From assembly GCA_036244855.1 (NCBI GenBank), contig BQKZ01000102.1:108350-172349 (forward strand): a DNA stretch of 64,000 bases, given 5' to 3'. The notes below the pieces were generated by a model. It worked only from the letters and a program-made list of their open reading frames with translations, did no database searches and had not been told where the DNA came from. Source of the DNA: Temnopleurus reevesii. Taxonomy: Eukaryota > Echinodermata > Echinoidea > Temnopleuroida > Temnopleuridae. Made by a program: the position numbers and the translations under genes. This document shows positions 35,236 to 48,539 of this stretch, piece by piece. How positions within the stretch are numbered: the stretch's first letter is position 1; the number at the start of each line of letters is the position of its first letter.

Positions 35236-38200
35236 GCAACTTTGGAGCAACACCCACTATATCTTACAAGCCTAACAAGTCCTGTCCTATTTGGAAGTGC
35301 AGGACATGGATTGTTAATGAGTATGGAGTCTAATGGCTGCTTGTTTTCATCTTTATTTTTCAATTATGGAATTGATTTTATTGATCGTGCTCCCACTCCA
35401 GGCCCTCTGTCATAACGAAACATACATACATGTAGATCAGGGGATAGCGAAAGAAACATTCATTATGACAATTCTATCAGACATACTTCTATTGGATGTA
35501 CATGTACAGTATGTGGAATTGCTTTATATCACTATGCCACAGTTCCAAGGTATGGTGTATAAGAATAGACATAATTAATATAGAGTAAGCATCATAGCCT
35601 AGCCAGGAAAGGACACTTTCAATAAACAAATGCTCACCACTATTTGCATTCTGGAGAGTGATGAAGAAAGTTGCTGCCAATCAAATCAGATCCGCTCATA
35701 TGTACAGTGCAAGATATTACTGGTTCCAGATTGACAAATCCAGAAATGCCAACTGTTACAGGGACATAAAATATAGAAAGCATATAGCCACAGAGTTGAT
35801 CAAAATGCTTTCATACAAGACAATAAACTGTAATATATTACACTTTACATGCTTTCATTCAATCTGGAAATAATCACTGAATTTATAATAATTAATATTC
35901 CTGAATTAGTCGGCAACTCTGCAAATCCTCATCCAAACCAGTTCAACAGAGAAACGGCAGAATAATATGCAGCCTTTAATGATACAATACAATTCTGTCC
36001 AGAATAAAACATGCTTGCCAGTGCAGTATACATTCTCCTGAGTGCCCTCGTGTGGCAACAATGGTGTAACTTCAATCCAGAGACAAGGAGGCAGGTCTGT
36101 GCTGTGCTGCAGCTTCTTACAGTTACTCCTACTAACAGTAGGTGCCAATAATATGGTTTATGGGGTCTGTTTGGTACAGACTAGGTTGGGATACCTGCAA
36201 GCCAAGCCTGTGGGTTTCTTCCTCACTGCCCATCTCGCACCCCCAAATCACATGAATCATGAGACTTCAGAAGGAGATATATATCAAGATGCCAATCACG
36301 ACCCTCCCCTGGGCATGATCAGATCAAGATGATCTGACAGGACTGTAGGAAATGCATTGCATCCAGCCAAATTAGTCATTGCACCAGAGAGCCATCCAAG
36401 CTCAGAAAAGTGGGGTAATTTCATAGCATTGAATAATATTTGCACATTTTTTGATCGCCATGGCTGCCAAATGGACTGCCTACATGTAGATGAATCATGG
36501 CTCATGATGATGCACCTCTGAATTGATTTTAGGCATAGATGCATACAATGCCACTTTCAGGTTTGGGCATTGATTTTGCGATGAAGACCACAGTGCATCA
36601 AAAGCACCAAGTGCTAAATGTAAATGGAGAGTAAAAAAATTTTACACTTTTCCTTCTCCAAAGTCTTCAATTTTACCTGAGACTATTTAAGTAGCTTGAA
36701 TCAATAAATCAAAAGCACCAGTAATTGGGATTTCATTAAGATTCTAAGCCATGACATGCTAATACTACTTTGGAATACTTGAATACGCTTTATTATAATG
36801 AGTGTATATATGATATTTTTTCCCATAACCGAAAACTGGTTCGTCAGTCGATGTGAACGCCCATAATTTCTCAAGCTGGGCTCAGATGGTCTTACCTTGT
36901 AGCACTTGTAAAAGCTCTGGTAGAGCATAATTGGGTCACACGAACACCATTGATCAGCTCTTCGGGTATAGCAACAAAACTACTTTCAGGCAAACTATAG
37001 AGCTGAAGTCCACTTTGTTGGCCTTAGGATGTGAACGGTTTTAAACCAGCTTTCTGAACCAGCTTTGGGAAATGGTCTAGGAAAATGTTTGTCTTTTTTC
37101 AAATTAAATGTGAACAAGGTCTAAAACATCAAATCGCCCACCTAAATATACTAGACCTTGGACTTGCACCTGGATACGAAAATTCGAGAAGCAAAGTTGA
37201 TACAATCCACTCAATCAACATAAACATTAGATGTAAACATGGCACCAGCCAAATTCTCTGATAACATTTCCATACTTCAACAACATGGCTAAAATCCAAA
37301 TTCAACAAGCATAGATCTATTTCTAAAAACTCCTAAAAGCAGGAAGGAATATCTGGTGAAAACATACTTTAAGAGCAACGCAAATCTGATGTTCCGACTT
37401 AAGACTTCTTGCTGTCAGCACAAATGATGCATCTCTGAATGTTCAAGCCCCACGGAAGCAATGATAACCCTGAGTGAACTTTGTAACTGAAGAAAGCACT
37501 GCAGCCATTACTGCCAAGGGTATACTGATAAGAATTCAGTTCCAAAGACCAAGGTTATATTAAACATTTGTGAAACATCACTCAAGGATTCGACACATGA
37601 TATTTATGTCACCTTTGAAGGATATTAATGACGGAAATGGATTACCATCTTACTATAAATTGGAATCAAATTACATATGGTGGTATGTTCGCATATACAG
37701 TGAAGTAGAGACATTTCCCCTTTCCATATTCTCTCCTTTTTATATTCATTTTAGCAACATATGAAAAAATCATGCATTGAAAAGTAAAATCAAATCTAAC
37801 AGTAACTGAAATCTAAATTATTGTTTACTTTCGTTGCAGATATTAAATCAATGCAATCAAAACAAAATGCTAAAGTGAGGATACACTGAAAGTTCTGCAC
37901 ACAAAGAATGTGTTAATGGCATCAAAAGAAAGATGGATGTGAAATTATTCTCAAATGAGAGACATAGTCGCGCAATGCCTGGTGTATGATATGAGCTATT
38001 AATGCAGATATTTTGGGTAATAAAGAGTTGAGCGTGTAAAGACTAAAGACTATGGTTGCCCATATCATTTCTTTTACTCAAACAAATCATTCTAAACTAC
38101 CAGATTACAAACATTTTTAAACAGCTTGCACTATATAACAGCCCCAAAAATGTGGAATATCCGTGAAGAGGGAGTGTACATTTGTTTTGATCTATTTGCA

Positions 38201-40139
38201 AGGAAGTCAAACAAGTTGAGATTGCCCATGGGCAACATGTGAGATGGCTAGAGCAGTATGCAGGAAAAAGAAAATGTGATTCACCATCCCCAAAGACAGG
38301 TTCAAGGGTCACGTTAATTTTCCAGAAGTCTGTCTCAGAGCAGTACATCTCAAATCCAGGGTCAGATTAATCTTAATCTGTTTCACAGACATGATCAGCA
38401 AAGTTGCTATACGTACACTCCACGCGAAAACAAATCAAAGAATTGGTAATACTTCACTACGAATTGTAAACAATACTAACTACATCTTTACACTAAAGCA
38501 ATCCAAATGTACATAATCAGCAATGTCTCACAGATACCTGTACATGCATCTGTGCTTCCATGTTAACCCATTGACCACTAACTGGAGCCATAGTGTCCCT
38601 GCATAAAGTTTATGGGAATAAAAGAATTCAGTAGTCAATGGGTTAAGGTTTTCTATGGTTGATGTTGAATTACGTAGTAGAATGCAAAAGAGAGAACAAT
38701 ATGCCATGTATTCAGGCCGAGGTAATCAGCACCTACATCTTCATTATTTACATTATATACATTTTTTTAATTGCAAAATTATTATCACACAAATCAAATT
38801 TGTTTAAACCTCTTGCCTACATTTGCATGTTTTATCTAATCATATTCCATTCAGTTTTTGGTTTACTGTTTTGAGAAAAGGAAACAAACAACAGTAGCAT
38901 CAATTTATTACAATCAATAGTTTCCTGTCAATTTTGGTTTCATTCGATGGTTGGGGTAGATTCATCAATGGTGTTCAAACAAAAACAAATTATATAAAAG
39001 ATCATGAGGGATAAAATCTGTATGCTTACTATAGAAATCATTAAAACAAAGCACAGATTTAATAATTAAATCATGTTCAGAGGATTGTAGCAAGAACTTC
39101 AATATTACAATTAAAATTACAATTCCATTCATGTATGCACATGATAGATACCAGTCTTTATTACTGCAATATTGCACTTGATAAAGAAACACTAATTTGT
39201 GGGTAATATGGTTAATTGTGCATCACACCCACCTCCTTTTATTATATTTAGAAAGGAACCATTTCAATTAACAACCAAATTTGACTGAATGGACTCACAG
39301 CCGTATTTACATGTAGATATTCATCAATCTATTATTTCTTGTTGTTTATTGTTGCTGTTATTGGCTAAAAACTTTTGAGTATAAACTGGGTTGTGCTGGA
39401 CAGTGGGTTCGAAATAAAAGGTTTGTGCATCATGTCTAAAAAGGCATATGCATGGATGTGAATAAAAAATAGCCTTTAATGTGGGGTCTGATCCACAAGA
39501 CTAACATGCAGTATGAGACAGATACAAGTGCTGATTACCAAGCCCACAAAATTAGGCACAACAAATTGTGACACACATTTTACTCACTCCCAGTCTGACG
39601 AGCGAGCAATCGCACCACAAAACATACCGTCGTGGGCATGTACTGCTCTACACACCGGGTACGTTTACGAAGCAAATTAGATGCGTATGAAGCGACCTTC
39701 CATTGAGTCGCACACTATTGATTGATAGGTGATGATTCATAGACTCCTTAGTCCAACATTGTCAGGGTCATCCCGAGTTCACATGAATGAAGGACCTGCA
39801 GAAAACACTTGAAATGTTCACATGATTGAACATACGCAGGCAAGCTGGGGGGCTAGCTGGGGATCAATGGCGAAACATGGGGGAGGGGTCCAAACGAAGG
39901 ATCAGAGATCATATCAAAACTTCTTTACGGAGGGCGGAGGGCAACATGTATAATCGTGCACTGATCTGTGATATAATTAACGCTTTCGTTGATGCAGAAG
40001 ATCATTTTTAACAAATATTTTCTATCCAGTAATCAGAAATGTACCAGGTTCCAATAGGAGCTTTGTTCTAAAAAGAATGCAATATTCCTCTAGAACCCAT
40101 CATAATGGTTGATCTGAACCGTTTTCCAGTAATCAACAC

Positions 40140-40172
<33 letters not shown>

Positions 40173-43100
40173 ATCCCCTGTCCAATATGATACATACATC
40201 TTTGTGGCAAACTACATGTAGATATTCATAAGAAATCAAGCATTGGAAATGTCTTACATTATGAGGGACAGTGAGCCTCTATTTGTCACGATTGATGTTT
40301 GAAATTTGATGACAAGAGGCATCCATTGACAAAGCTGTTTTAATTCCTGATTTGCATCCCTACCTACTCTGATGACAAATATACATTTTCCCATTTGTCA
40401 TAATATTGACATACAATTTATCTCAATTTTCAAATTTTAAATATTGAAAAGAATCTGTATGATTTAATACAACTACTAATACATGAATGCTATGCAGAGG
40501 CAATGCATCACTTGTTTGTCATTCTAAATTGAAACTTGTCTCCGCTGACTGAATTCAATTCATTAAGATTAAAATCGATGCCTCAAAGCAATGTGAAATT
40601 TCATCAGGCCAATGAATCCAATTTTGTGACCAGCAGATTACTCAATAGGGAAGACCATGTTTTGAGTTTTGATCAACACAATGTACACACTTCAACATAT
40701 TACGATTCAAATTCATCTTTTCATCTCACTTCATTTGCCATCTATGTTGTTAATTCTTCTTGGAGAAAGCCACTTGAATTCACAAGCTTAAAAATAAATT
40801 ATTGATACTTCATAAATTTTCTTGTTATAAAATGTATGAAAATGTTAAGTCATCTGTAAGCAGCAACATTTCACATTCTAACTGCCCTTTCACGATTTGT
40901 AATATAACTTATGAAGGCTGTTCATGCTCGAACATAAACTGTTCTCAAGCAATCATAAAATATACATTAAACAAGTTTTGCTTATAAACAGTTGGTGATA
41001 TTGCATAAACACTTTCACATACACCAATCTACATGTATCATCAATTACCCAATCTTCATATTTATTCATCTCCGTACCAAATATATGGGATACTTAAATG
41101 ATGTGTACATCGAGATCTTAAACATCTACTGTAGGACACTCTGCACTTATAAATTGCATGTTTCATGAGCTTCCAAATCATAAAAACACTTTGTTTTAAA
41201 CATGTGCATATATAGATGTAGTAGAAACACTACATGTATTTGCCATACTTTCCTTTTCGCGCTTGGTCTTCAATGTTTCATATCATGCTTCTTCAAATCT
41301 TTAAGCTCAAAATAAGAGAAGACAGGAAGCGATATTAAACACAGCACACCCTATATCCTGAAACCCGATACTGACCAGGAATAATGCCATACTCTTTAGT
41401 TCCTCATTTTATTAAAAAGCAGGCATATGCCCAAAGGTAGAACATATGAGAAAGGGATTGAGTTACCCAAATGTCAAAATTCTCATATCAACTCCGGCGA
41501 AAGCAAACAGATACAGCTGTATTTTGTGATGGCAATTTCAGGTTATCCATTTCAACTTGAATAGTATTTTCCTCTCAACATGACAAAACAGATTTGACAA
41601 TACACATCATCAAGGAAATCCATATCAAAGTCTTTAAAAATGCTTGGCTTGCTTTAGTAACATCATTCAGGAGTCATCGGTCTTAAATCCAACGTAAAAA
41701 AACAAAACAGAAAGGTCACACCAGACAGGTGTTTATATTATCAAGGTTCTCCAAACTTTGATTCTACAGTTCAATAAAAGTTTATCAAACAGACATCCAT
41801 TGCATAAACTTTGACAGGGAAACATTTACAAAAACATTTAGAACATGAATGTCTTGGCAGAATGCTTTTGTGGTTTAGTGACTGCATCGACTTTGACTTC
41901 TTTCATGCAGTGTCCCAGGTTTGAATCCATATCACATCACTTATTTCCTATGGCAAGAATATTGTCTAACCTGACCAAGGTGCTATAGTATCTGGGTACC
42001 AGTATGAAACAACAGTCCTGTAGTTAGTTTCGTTGAATGCCGTTTGACAGGCGACACTAGCTCTGAATCCAGTGATTGTGTAATACCGATACTGTATGAG
42101 CGCTTCGGTCTTTTATGGTAATAGCTAGTAAAAAGCAATATAAGAACCCATCAATATCATTATCACAATATTACAACATGCTTGAAGTGGCTTTTTAATT
42201 TTTTTTTTTATATTTATCTACATTTCAACAGAAAAAAATTTGCCACATGGAGAAGATGAAATTTCCAGAAAATTTAGAAAATTGAAACTTGTCCATAGAT
42301 ACTTTTGTTCACAAACATCTCACCAATATTTCCTGAAATCTGGACATTTCCTGAAGAGTGGCATCATTGAAAAAAGCATGTCAAAATAAAATTGCAATCC
42401 ATAAACTTGTTCCTCATACGAGTCTTCATTTGAGTGAAGGATTCCTCAAAGTAAAGCAGCACATTTGTCCATGTACTATCACTGGGCTCCAATACTGAAC
42501 AGTGTACCTAATTAACCTTGAAGCAGGCTAGCCCAACCATTTCGTTTTCACGAGTTGACCCCCAAAGTGTCAATTCAATTGACAATAGTATAATGTGACC
42601 TACTAATTCAAACTGCAGCTGGTTTATTGTCTAGAAAAACTCAATAACGAGATAGACTATGAAAAGTCTTTCCAGAATAACCAAAATACTATGACAACAA
42701 ATGTCAGAACAAAAGACAGATGTAGACATTAGACAACAATAGATGTAGTCTTGCATGAGATGTATACTCCACGAGCATAAATGGAACACCCGGTTCAGTG
42801 CGCAGAAAGCAATTGTTCTGCAATTGCAAGTACAAACTTCCAAGGTATTGTATCGCACACAATACTGAATTCATGCACATGGATGTCCCAAACATCTGGT
42901 CATACGAGTATGGAGGAAAAAAACATGGAGGATAAAGACAAGAGTAACAGGTTAATTTACTTTGAAAGGATTTTTCACACCCTCCAATATCAGAACAAGG
43001 GGTGGGCCTACACTCTTAAAGCCTAAAGAAAGAAAGGCCAAACACTTAAAAATATACTTCATTAAATCTGGAGGCAGGAGAATGCAAAAATTGGCTCATC

Positions 43101-43540
43101 AACCAGAAAAAAGAAGATGGCTGCAAAATGAATAATTGATGAATGAATAATCCAAAAAATGAATACCGGTAATCCATAATTGCACAACAGTTTTGTAGAA
43201 TCATCATGTGTATCTATCCCTTTCTTAAAATGCAATCTTTCAAAACGTTAAGAATTCTGCAATAGCCAGCAAATATGAATTATCATTATAGATTTCCACT
43301 GGGCATCCTGCCAATCAAAGTGAAAGAAAATGCATGAAATGTTGTTAGCCAAGAATGTAGGGGATGACTTCCACTTGACTTGGAGACAAATAATTTATAT
43401 TCAATATACTTTCAAACTTTGGATGCACCTAAAAACTCTCTACAATTCCTGTGAAAGCTATTACCAAGCATAAGCTTATATCCCTATCTTGCATGAATCT
43501 TATGATCTACGGTGTAATGCACTCGTCACACAAAAATAGC
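35236..43540. other. Intergenic region; no gene supported
   Basis: The only structured items are a possible element at about 36830-37110 (repeated GATGTGAACG and CTGGTT blocks in inverted arrangement), GC-moderate unique patches at 36,000-36,340 and 39,590-39,960 that could be regulatory, and a 32-base poly-C tract at 40141-40172. Open frames here have no domain, homology or consistent splice sites. Confidence 0.45.
40141..40172. repeat. Poly-C tract (32 C)
   Basis: This is an uninterrupted homopolymer of 32 C, the longest of several poly-C/poly-G runs in the window (25768, 27594, 31097, 61648, 63326). Confidence 0.9.
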
Positions 43541-43735
43541 ATTCTGGTGGTCTAGAGGTTGGGGCACCGGTCTAGTAATCCACATGTTCCAGTTCAAACG
43601 CCGCCGAGGTGCTGTGATTTTTTCCCAGCGTCGAGGTTCTCTATGACACAGCAATATCGTTTGTACATGCTCCCCATTATTGGTTATTGCGAGACATCTG
43701 AATAAATTTGTTTCTATGATAATAATAATCATGTC
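43541..43735 (+). mobile_element. tRNA-derived SINE
   Basis: The head TGGTGGTCTAGAGGTTGGGG is A-box like. It is followed by GTTCAAACGCC in place of a B box, and the element ends in an ATAATAATAAT simple tail (about 43718-43731), the usual SINE layout. The open frame on the opposite strand is incidental. Confidence 0.75.
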
Positions 43736-44038
43736 TATATTTTTGCAAGCCTCTGAATGTTTCCATATTATTACCTCTAGACAAACAACGTCATCGATTC
43801 AGTGACTAGGGCTTAGAATGTGTACTATAATAACATACAAACCTGAACTAACTCCCCATGATCCTACGTGATTCAATCTCTCTCTCACTGTATTCAGCTG
43901 TCTACAACGGAGCAGAAATATCCCAATAGTCCTGGCAATAGTTATCCTGTGCACAGTTCAAATGATCATCACAGACTTCAGCATGCAGTAAACGAACCAC
44001 TCAACACAGCATAAAGCACCGACAAGAGTGAAAATTAC

Positions 44039-44093
44039 CCCCTTCCTCTTTGGACGGTCCCTGCGCACGTGACAGATGTACTCTGGCCAAGCT
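44039..44093 (-). other. Weak candidate exon, minus strand
   Basis: On the minus strand a strong acceptor (TCTTTCTCTTCCCTATACACAG) precedes AGCTTGGCCAGAGTACATCT, and a GGGG|GTAATT donor follows 55 nt later. One frame reads WPEYICHVRRDRPKRK. Neither the peptide nor partner exons are recognised. It could be a 5' UTR exon of EHBP1 or chance. Confidence 0.18.
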
Positions 44094-44614
44094 CTGTGTA
44101 TAGGGAAGAGAAAGATAGAGAGAAAAAAATCAGTCAAAAGCCACCTTTCGATTAACAATTTCTCTCATGCTTCTGAGAACTAGGGGGCGGGGTTGGCGGG
44201 TATAACCGGTATGGGGTGAAGCAAAGGGGAGAGGAAGTAACATTGAGCTACGTATAACTTCGCTAGTGCTCGGCATTCATGGAATATCCAATCAACTCAA
44301 GTGTCCCAATCTCTTTAAAATCTGCCTGTGAAAAATTGATAATTGTAATATCATTACGTGTGAAATAGATTAGAAATTTAATTTTCATATTGCAAGCATG
44401 TTTTTTTGTGTGTAGACAAGTAGAATGATTGTCATTTCCTGCACATATATATATCACAGCTCACTTGAAGCAATCTATGTGAGGATGCACCATTCTTTTC
44501 CTTGTGAAAGTAAAAGCAATGCATCATGCCATACTCAATTACAAATACCTTGATACATGTGTGCACATGAGAATCACAATTCGAGTGGGCATTTTACTTT
44601 CATAATATACATGT

Positions 44615-44786
44615 AGGCCCCAGCACATCAAGTTTTTTACACGGCACGGCATAACGGCACGGCATTTACGCAGTATGTTGGTTGTCATTGGCCAGCGCGC
44701 TCCTCCGCGTAAACGATGTTCAACAATTGGCCAATCACAGGGGAACATCGCGTAAATACCGTGCCGTGTTTGGTGTGCTCGGGCCT
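44615..44786. mobile_element. MITE with AGGCCC..GCACA..ACACGGCACGG ends
   Basis: The left end AGGCCCCAGCACATCAAG..ACACGGCACGGC mirrors the right end CCGTGCCGTGTTTGGTGTGC..GGGCCT. The interior is also palindromic (TTTACGC .. GCGTAAA, ATTGGCCAR). It is 172 bp and non-coding. Confidence 0.85.
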
Positions 44787-46039
44787 TAAGCTATAGCCCA
44801 TCACAAATTTCGCAGAAAAGAAATACAGGTTTCACAACAATTTCTGGTAAAGACCTGCATAAATAATCTGCACCACTGAAATCCAAGAGGCAATTTGAAT
44901 ACATATGTCGGGGATATGATGTACATGTACAAAGAAAAATGTTTTTCATGTTTTTGCTTTCATCAGAGTCCCTTTAATTCATTTATAAAATTAAATGGGA
45001 ACATGTATTCTGACAAGTTGGAGGCACAAAATAGACCCAACTTGTCCGCACCTTACATGTACGTGCAGGTCTGTGCTTGTAAAATTAGACTGCGATCATG
45101 ATGCTCAATCAAGGGTTAATGTCAGAAGGAGTCATTTACGATTCACAGCATGTCCACATGCACTCATGTGACCAGACTACTGCTATACATGTAGTAAATG
45201 TAAAAATTCCTTGCAGAGGGGTGCGTTGCACAAATCCATAATAAGTACAAGATCAGTGACATATCATTCAAAAATATGTTATAGAATAATGCATGTTGAT
45301 GGGATAGTATCGATTTTGCACTGATGATGGTTTGTTAAAAAGACCCCCTAGGCTGAAGATGAGTGTTTTCCGTGTGATGAGCCAGAAGGAAAGAGCCCTT
45401 GTAATGGGCTATAATAGCAGACATGACTGGAAGACCAATTACAGAGTCACTTGAGAATATCTTTGAGACAAAAACACAACGGAACATAAATTCATGGTCA
45501 TTCATTGCATCAAACAGAAATAACAATAAAAACCATTTTACTTAACATTTCAAAATGAAAATGCACAATGTATGACAGTTTTTTTTTACCCAGAGGATTC
45601 ACTTAAATCAACATATCTCATAAAGTCATTCAGTTTTCACTAATTATGCATATTTCTATAATAAAGCAGTTTTCTTAGTGCAACAGTTGGTGCAAGACAG
45701 AAAGAAGGCAAATTTAATTACTGTGACCAGAAATGGGTCCTTAATACCAACAAACTATTGCAATATTTTAAACAGAAGACTATACAACTAGCTGGAAACA
45801 AGAGTAGTGACTTATCAGAGCATGGTAAGCACAAAGAAATGATAATATATATTTGAAAGAAAGAGACAAAATATTTAATTATTATTGTTATTATTATAAA
45901 TATTAATAACATAACATAGAGCAGAAACTATTTGAATATATTCTGCTGCCCTTCTGAGAGTTCTTATCGGTTTATCAGGACATGGACATTCCACTGAATG
46001 AATGGCATGTACATGTTCCTGAGTCAAATATGTTGTAAT

Positions 46040-46276
46040 GCCTAGAATTTGATGTTGAAAAGATGTGTCTATAAAGTTAGTTTTGATTTGAAGATGTCCA
46101 GAAAAGATGAATTTCATATAAGAGGAGTGCATTCCAAAGTTTGGGAGCTGCATATCCGAATGCTCTATCTCCAAGTGTGACTTTTGATTTATATGTGTTG
46201 TTGTTGTCTGTAGCAGTAGATTGTCTTGTGTGCTTCGAAGGTTATGAGTGCGTTTCTGAGTCTTGAATGAACTCAT
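46040..46276 (-). pseudogene. Decayed LINE reverse-transcriptase C-terminal fragment
   Basis: Reading the minus strand and allowing a frame change, one sees TQKRTHNLRSTQDNLLLQ and then GDRAFGYAAPKLWNALL. The latter motif (GDRAF..AAPxLWNxLP) closes the reverse-transcriptase ORF of CR1/L2/Jockey-like LINEs. A frameshift falls near 46180, so the uninterrupted 133-codon frame (45875-46276) is not a functional protein. An AT-repeat tail (ATTATTATTATT) lies at about 45880-45900. Confidence 0.8.
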
Positions 46277-47170
46277 AGTAATTGATTCCTGTAAAGAAAT
46301 AATTTTCTTAATTTGGATTTACAATGACAAAAGTTATAATAAAAGCAGGGGTGTGAGAGCATCTGTGAAAAAAATCTGGAAAAAAAATATGAAAAATATG
46401 AAATCCTAAAAATATCACATTTTTCAATGAATTTGTATTGAAAACACCTGAAAAAGGGGCTTTTAACCATGTCCAAAAATCAGAATTCAGATGAAAATCT
46501 GAACTCTAACACCCCTGAAAAAGATGAAAATAGGTATTGAAAACAATAAAAAACATAGTAAATTATACAAAAAAATATGATACAAAAGAAAATAATTATC
46601 ACAATTTTCGTTTTCATATCTATACAATCAATCGTATAATTTGAATTGTTGGAACTAGATATTTTGTGGAAGTAGTGTTGCAAATGTTAACATTCTCTTC
46701 AATAGAGCAATACATTATATGAATCTTCTTATTATTGTTTATTAAAATCATATCTATAAAATCTTTTACATAGGACTTATTTTGTGAAGCTACATATGTC
46801 ACTTGATTCAAAGATTTTGCCAATTTGCTGAAAAATTATAAGTATTTGAATTGATCTTAATTATATATATTTCCAATATTTATAACTTTCTCATTAATTG
46901 TCCGATTTCATACAAACTTATTTTAAATTCAAACAAAAACATCCAATCCAATATTCCTAACTTTAATATTGTCTGATTTCATTCAAACTAATTCAGCGTT
47001 TTTAATCAAAGCAAATTACTTTCGGTATGGAGTAACTATTTGAACAGCCTGCCCATTCAAATGTGTAGCATGACCTGCCAAGAACCCATTTGTCCGCTTG
47101 CCTAGGGCAAGTAAAAATTCTGTGTAGGCAAGCACTCCTCGTAACGTAAATTAAGATTCAACATGATTCA
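46277..47170. other. AT-rich intergenic sequence
   Basis: No gene or repeat partner is recognised. Confidence 0.5.
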
Positions 47171-47485
47171 ACACAAAACATAAAAGCACATACAGTGCGC
47201 ACTTCAATACACTGCCACACCATGCGGAATACGCACTGAGAGAGACTCTTGCGCTATTGGTCAACGAGGGGTTAACGACAGTTCTAAATTTTGAACGCGA
47301 GGTCCATTAGAAGAGGCCCGAATAGAAGAATTATTATTGGAATATTAAACTATAAATGCGCCTATCATGATCGATCTTTGTGCTTAATTGATTGGTGATA
47401 AGTTTTAACATTTAGTACTCTTCAACATAACACTACAATCTTGGAGAGTCAAATTTTAGGCTACAAAAGAAGTATTCTACCTTTA
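47171..47485 (+). repeat. Long dispersed repeat, copy 2 (partner 1453-1784)
   Basis: It is near-identical over most of its length to 1453-1784, in the same orientation and about 46 kb away. It ends where both copies read GTATTCTACCTTTAA. Confidence 0.85.
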
Positions 47486-47673
47486 AAAAAAAGAGCATAA
47501 AAAGCAGAAAGATATCATATACTTTATGTAGAGAAGTGACAAACATACGTCATCACCAATAACGTCATCAACACCAATAGTTGCCAATTTGCTAGAAATT
47601 TATTTGTTTGAATAAATTTTTAAATTTCTTTCTCTATCTCTTTCTCTCGTAGATCGGATAACATCTGCGTAGG

Positions 47674-48068
47674 TTGCCGCAACTGTTGAGGTGGCTACTT
47701 GAAAGAATAACTTTCTTAATTCATTTATTGTCAGATTTTGTTAAAATCTGTTATGATTTGTTTGTCCAATTTCTTTGCTTCAATCACACGGAGCTATGTG
47801 CTCTTGAAGAGGAAGACTCTCTCCACTTCCTTGCCTCTTGCCCTATCCTGCTTGACCAACGTCTAGTGCTTCGCTCTCACATCTCGGATTTCTCCAAACT
47901 TGACCTGCCTGTCTTTAATGAATGACTTCAACGTTACAGACTCTCTTATCTTTTCCACCTCTGTTCTCCTCTGCTCACCACTTCTCCCCACATCATCTTC
48001 AAATACCCTCACCTGCCACTGCCTAAGATTTGTCTGCTACGACAACAGAAACTGGATACGACCTCATA
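47674..48068 (+). pseudogene. LINE reverse-transcriptase tail with zinc-knuckle-like motif
   Basis: The frame reads FNHTELCALEEEDSLHFLAS and CPILLDQR. This fits the terminal C..C....E(D/T)..HFL..CP....R motif found at the end of many LINE reverse transcriptases. A stop at 47923-47925 is followed in the same frame by another 47 codons ending at 48066-48068, so the remnant is interrupted. No upstream reverse-transcriptase core is present: it is a 5'-truncated, inactive insertion. Confidence 0.65.
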
Positions 48069-48142
48069 ACCAATGATTCGACATAACTGCGATTTAACGC
48101 CAATCTCTGCATACCGGAGGAAGGAAATCTACAAGTACAAAT

Positions 48143-48281
48143 TGTTCAAAATCAACTGCAATTTTGCAAATTCTAACACGCAGTTTCATTCGAGCACGAT
48201 ATGCACATTTGCAAGAAGCACGTGAAACAATGATTTTTATTGGCAAGTTCCTATCATCTGCAACTTTTGAGCAACACCCCC
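48143..48281. mobile_element. GGGGGTGTTGC MITE family, copy with degraded left end
   Basis: The right end CAACTTTTGAGCAACACCCCC is intact, and TTA follows. The interior (CAACTGCAA, TTTCATTCGAGCACGATATG, CGTGAAACAATGATTTT) aligns with the complete copy at 56280-56455. Confidence 0.8.
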
Positions 48282-48539
48282 TTAGATTTTCTGGCATGGA
48301 GTCCTTATTTCAAAATTTTAAAAGGACAAGCTGGCACGCGCAAAATTGTAAACATTGGTGGCAGAAGTAAAAAATGTCACAGGTAAACCGTGTCATTTTG
48401 TAATCATCGACTCAAAGATTTCTAGAAATTCATTGAAAATTTAAATGCTTTTAGTCGTAAAATTTAAATAAAAAGAGCAAACTTGTGTATATTTTGCAAA
48501 GCCTATCCTGGCTAAGCCTAGCGCCTACTATGAATAGTA

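Larger units (their letters stand above)
43736..45874. other. Intergenic sequence with one MITE and one weak exon candidate
   Basis: Apart from the element at 44615-44786 and the splice-site pair at 44039-44093, I recognise nothing. A GC-box-like GGGGGCGGGGTTGGCGGG lies near 44184. Confidence 0.45.

Noticed and set aside
36890..36990. Minus-strand exon ending MLYQSFYKCYK before GTAAGA
   Set aside because: It lies within sequence showing inverted GTGAACG/CTGGTT repeats, probably a transposable element, and no partner exon was found.
45875..46276. 133-codon minus-strand frame as a gene
   Set aside because: Its start matches a LINE reverse transcriptase only until a frameshift; the GDRAFGYAAPKLWN motif continues in another frame, so it is a decayed fragment.
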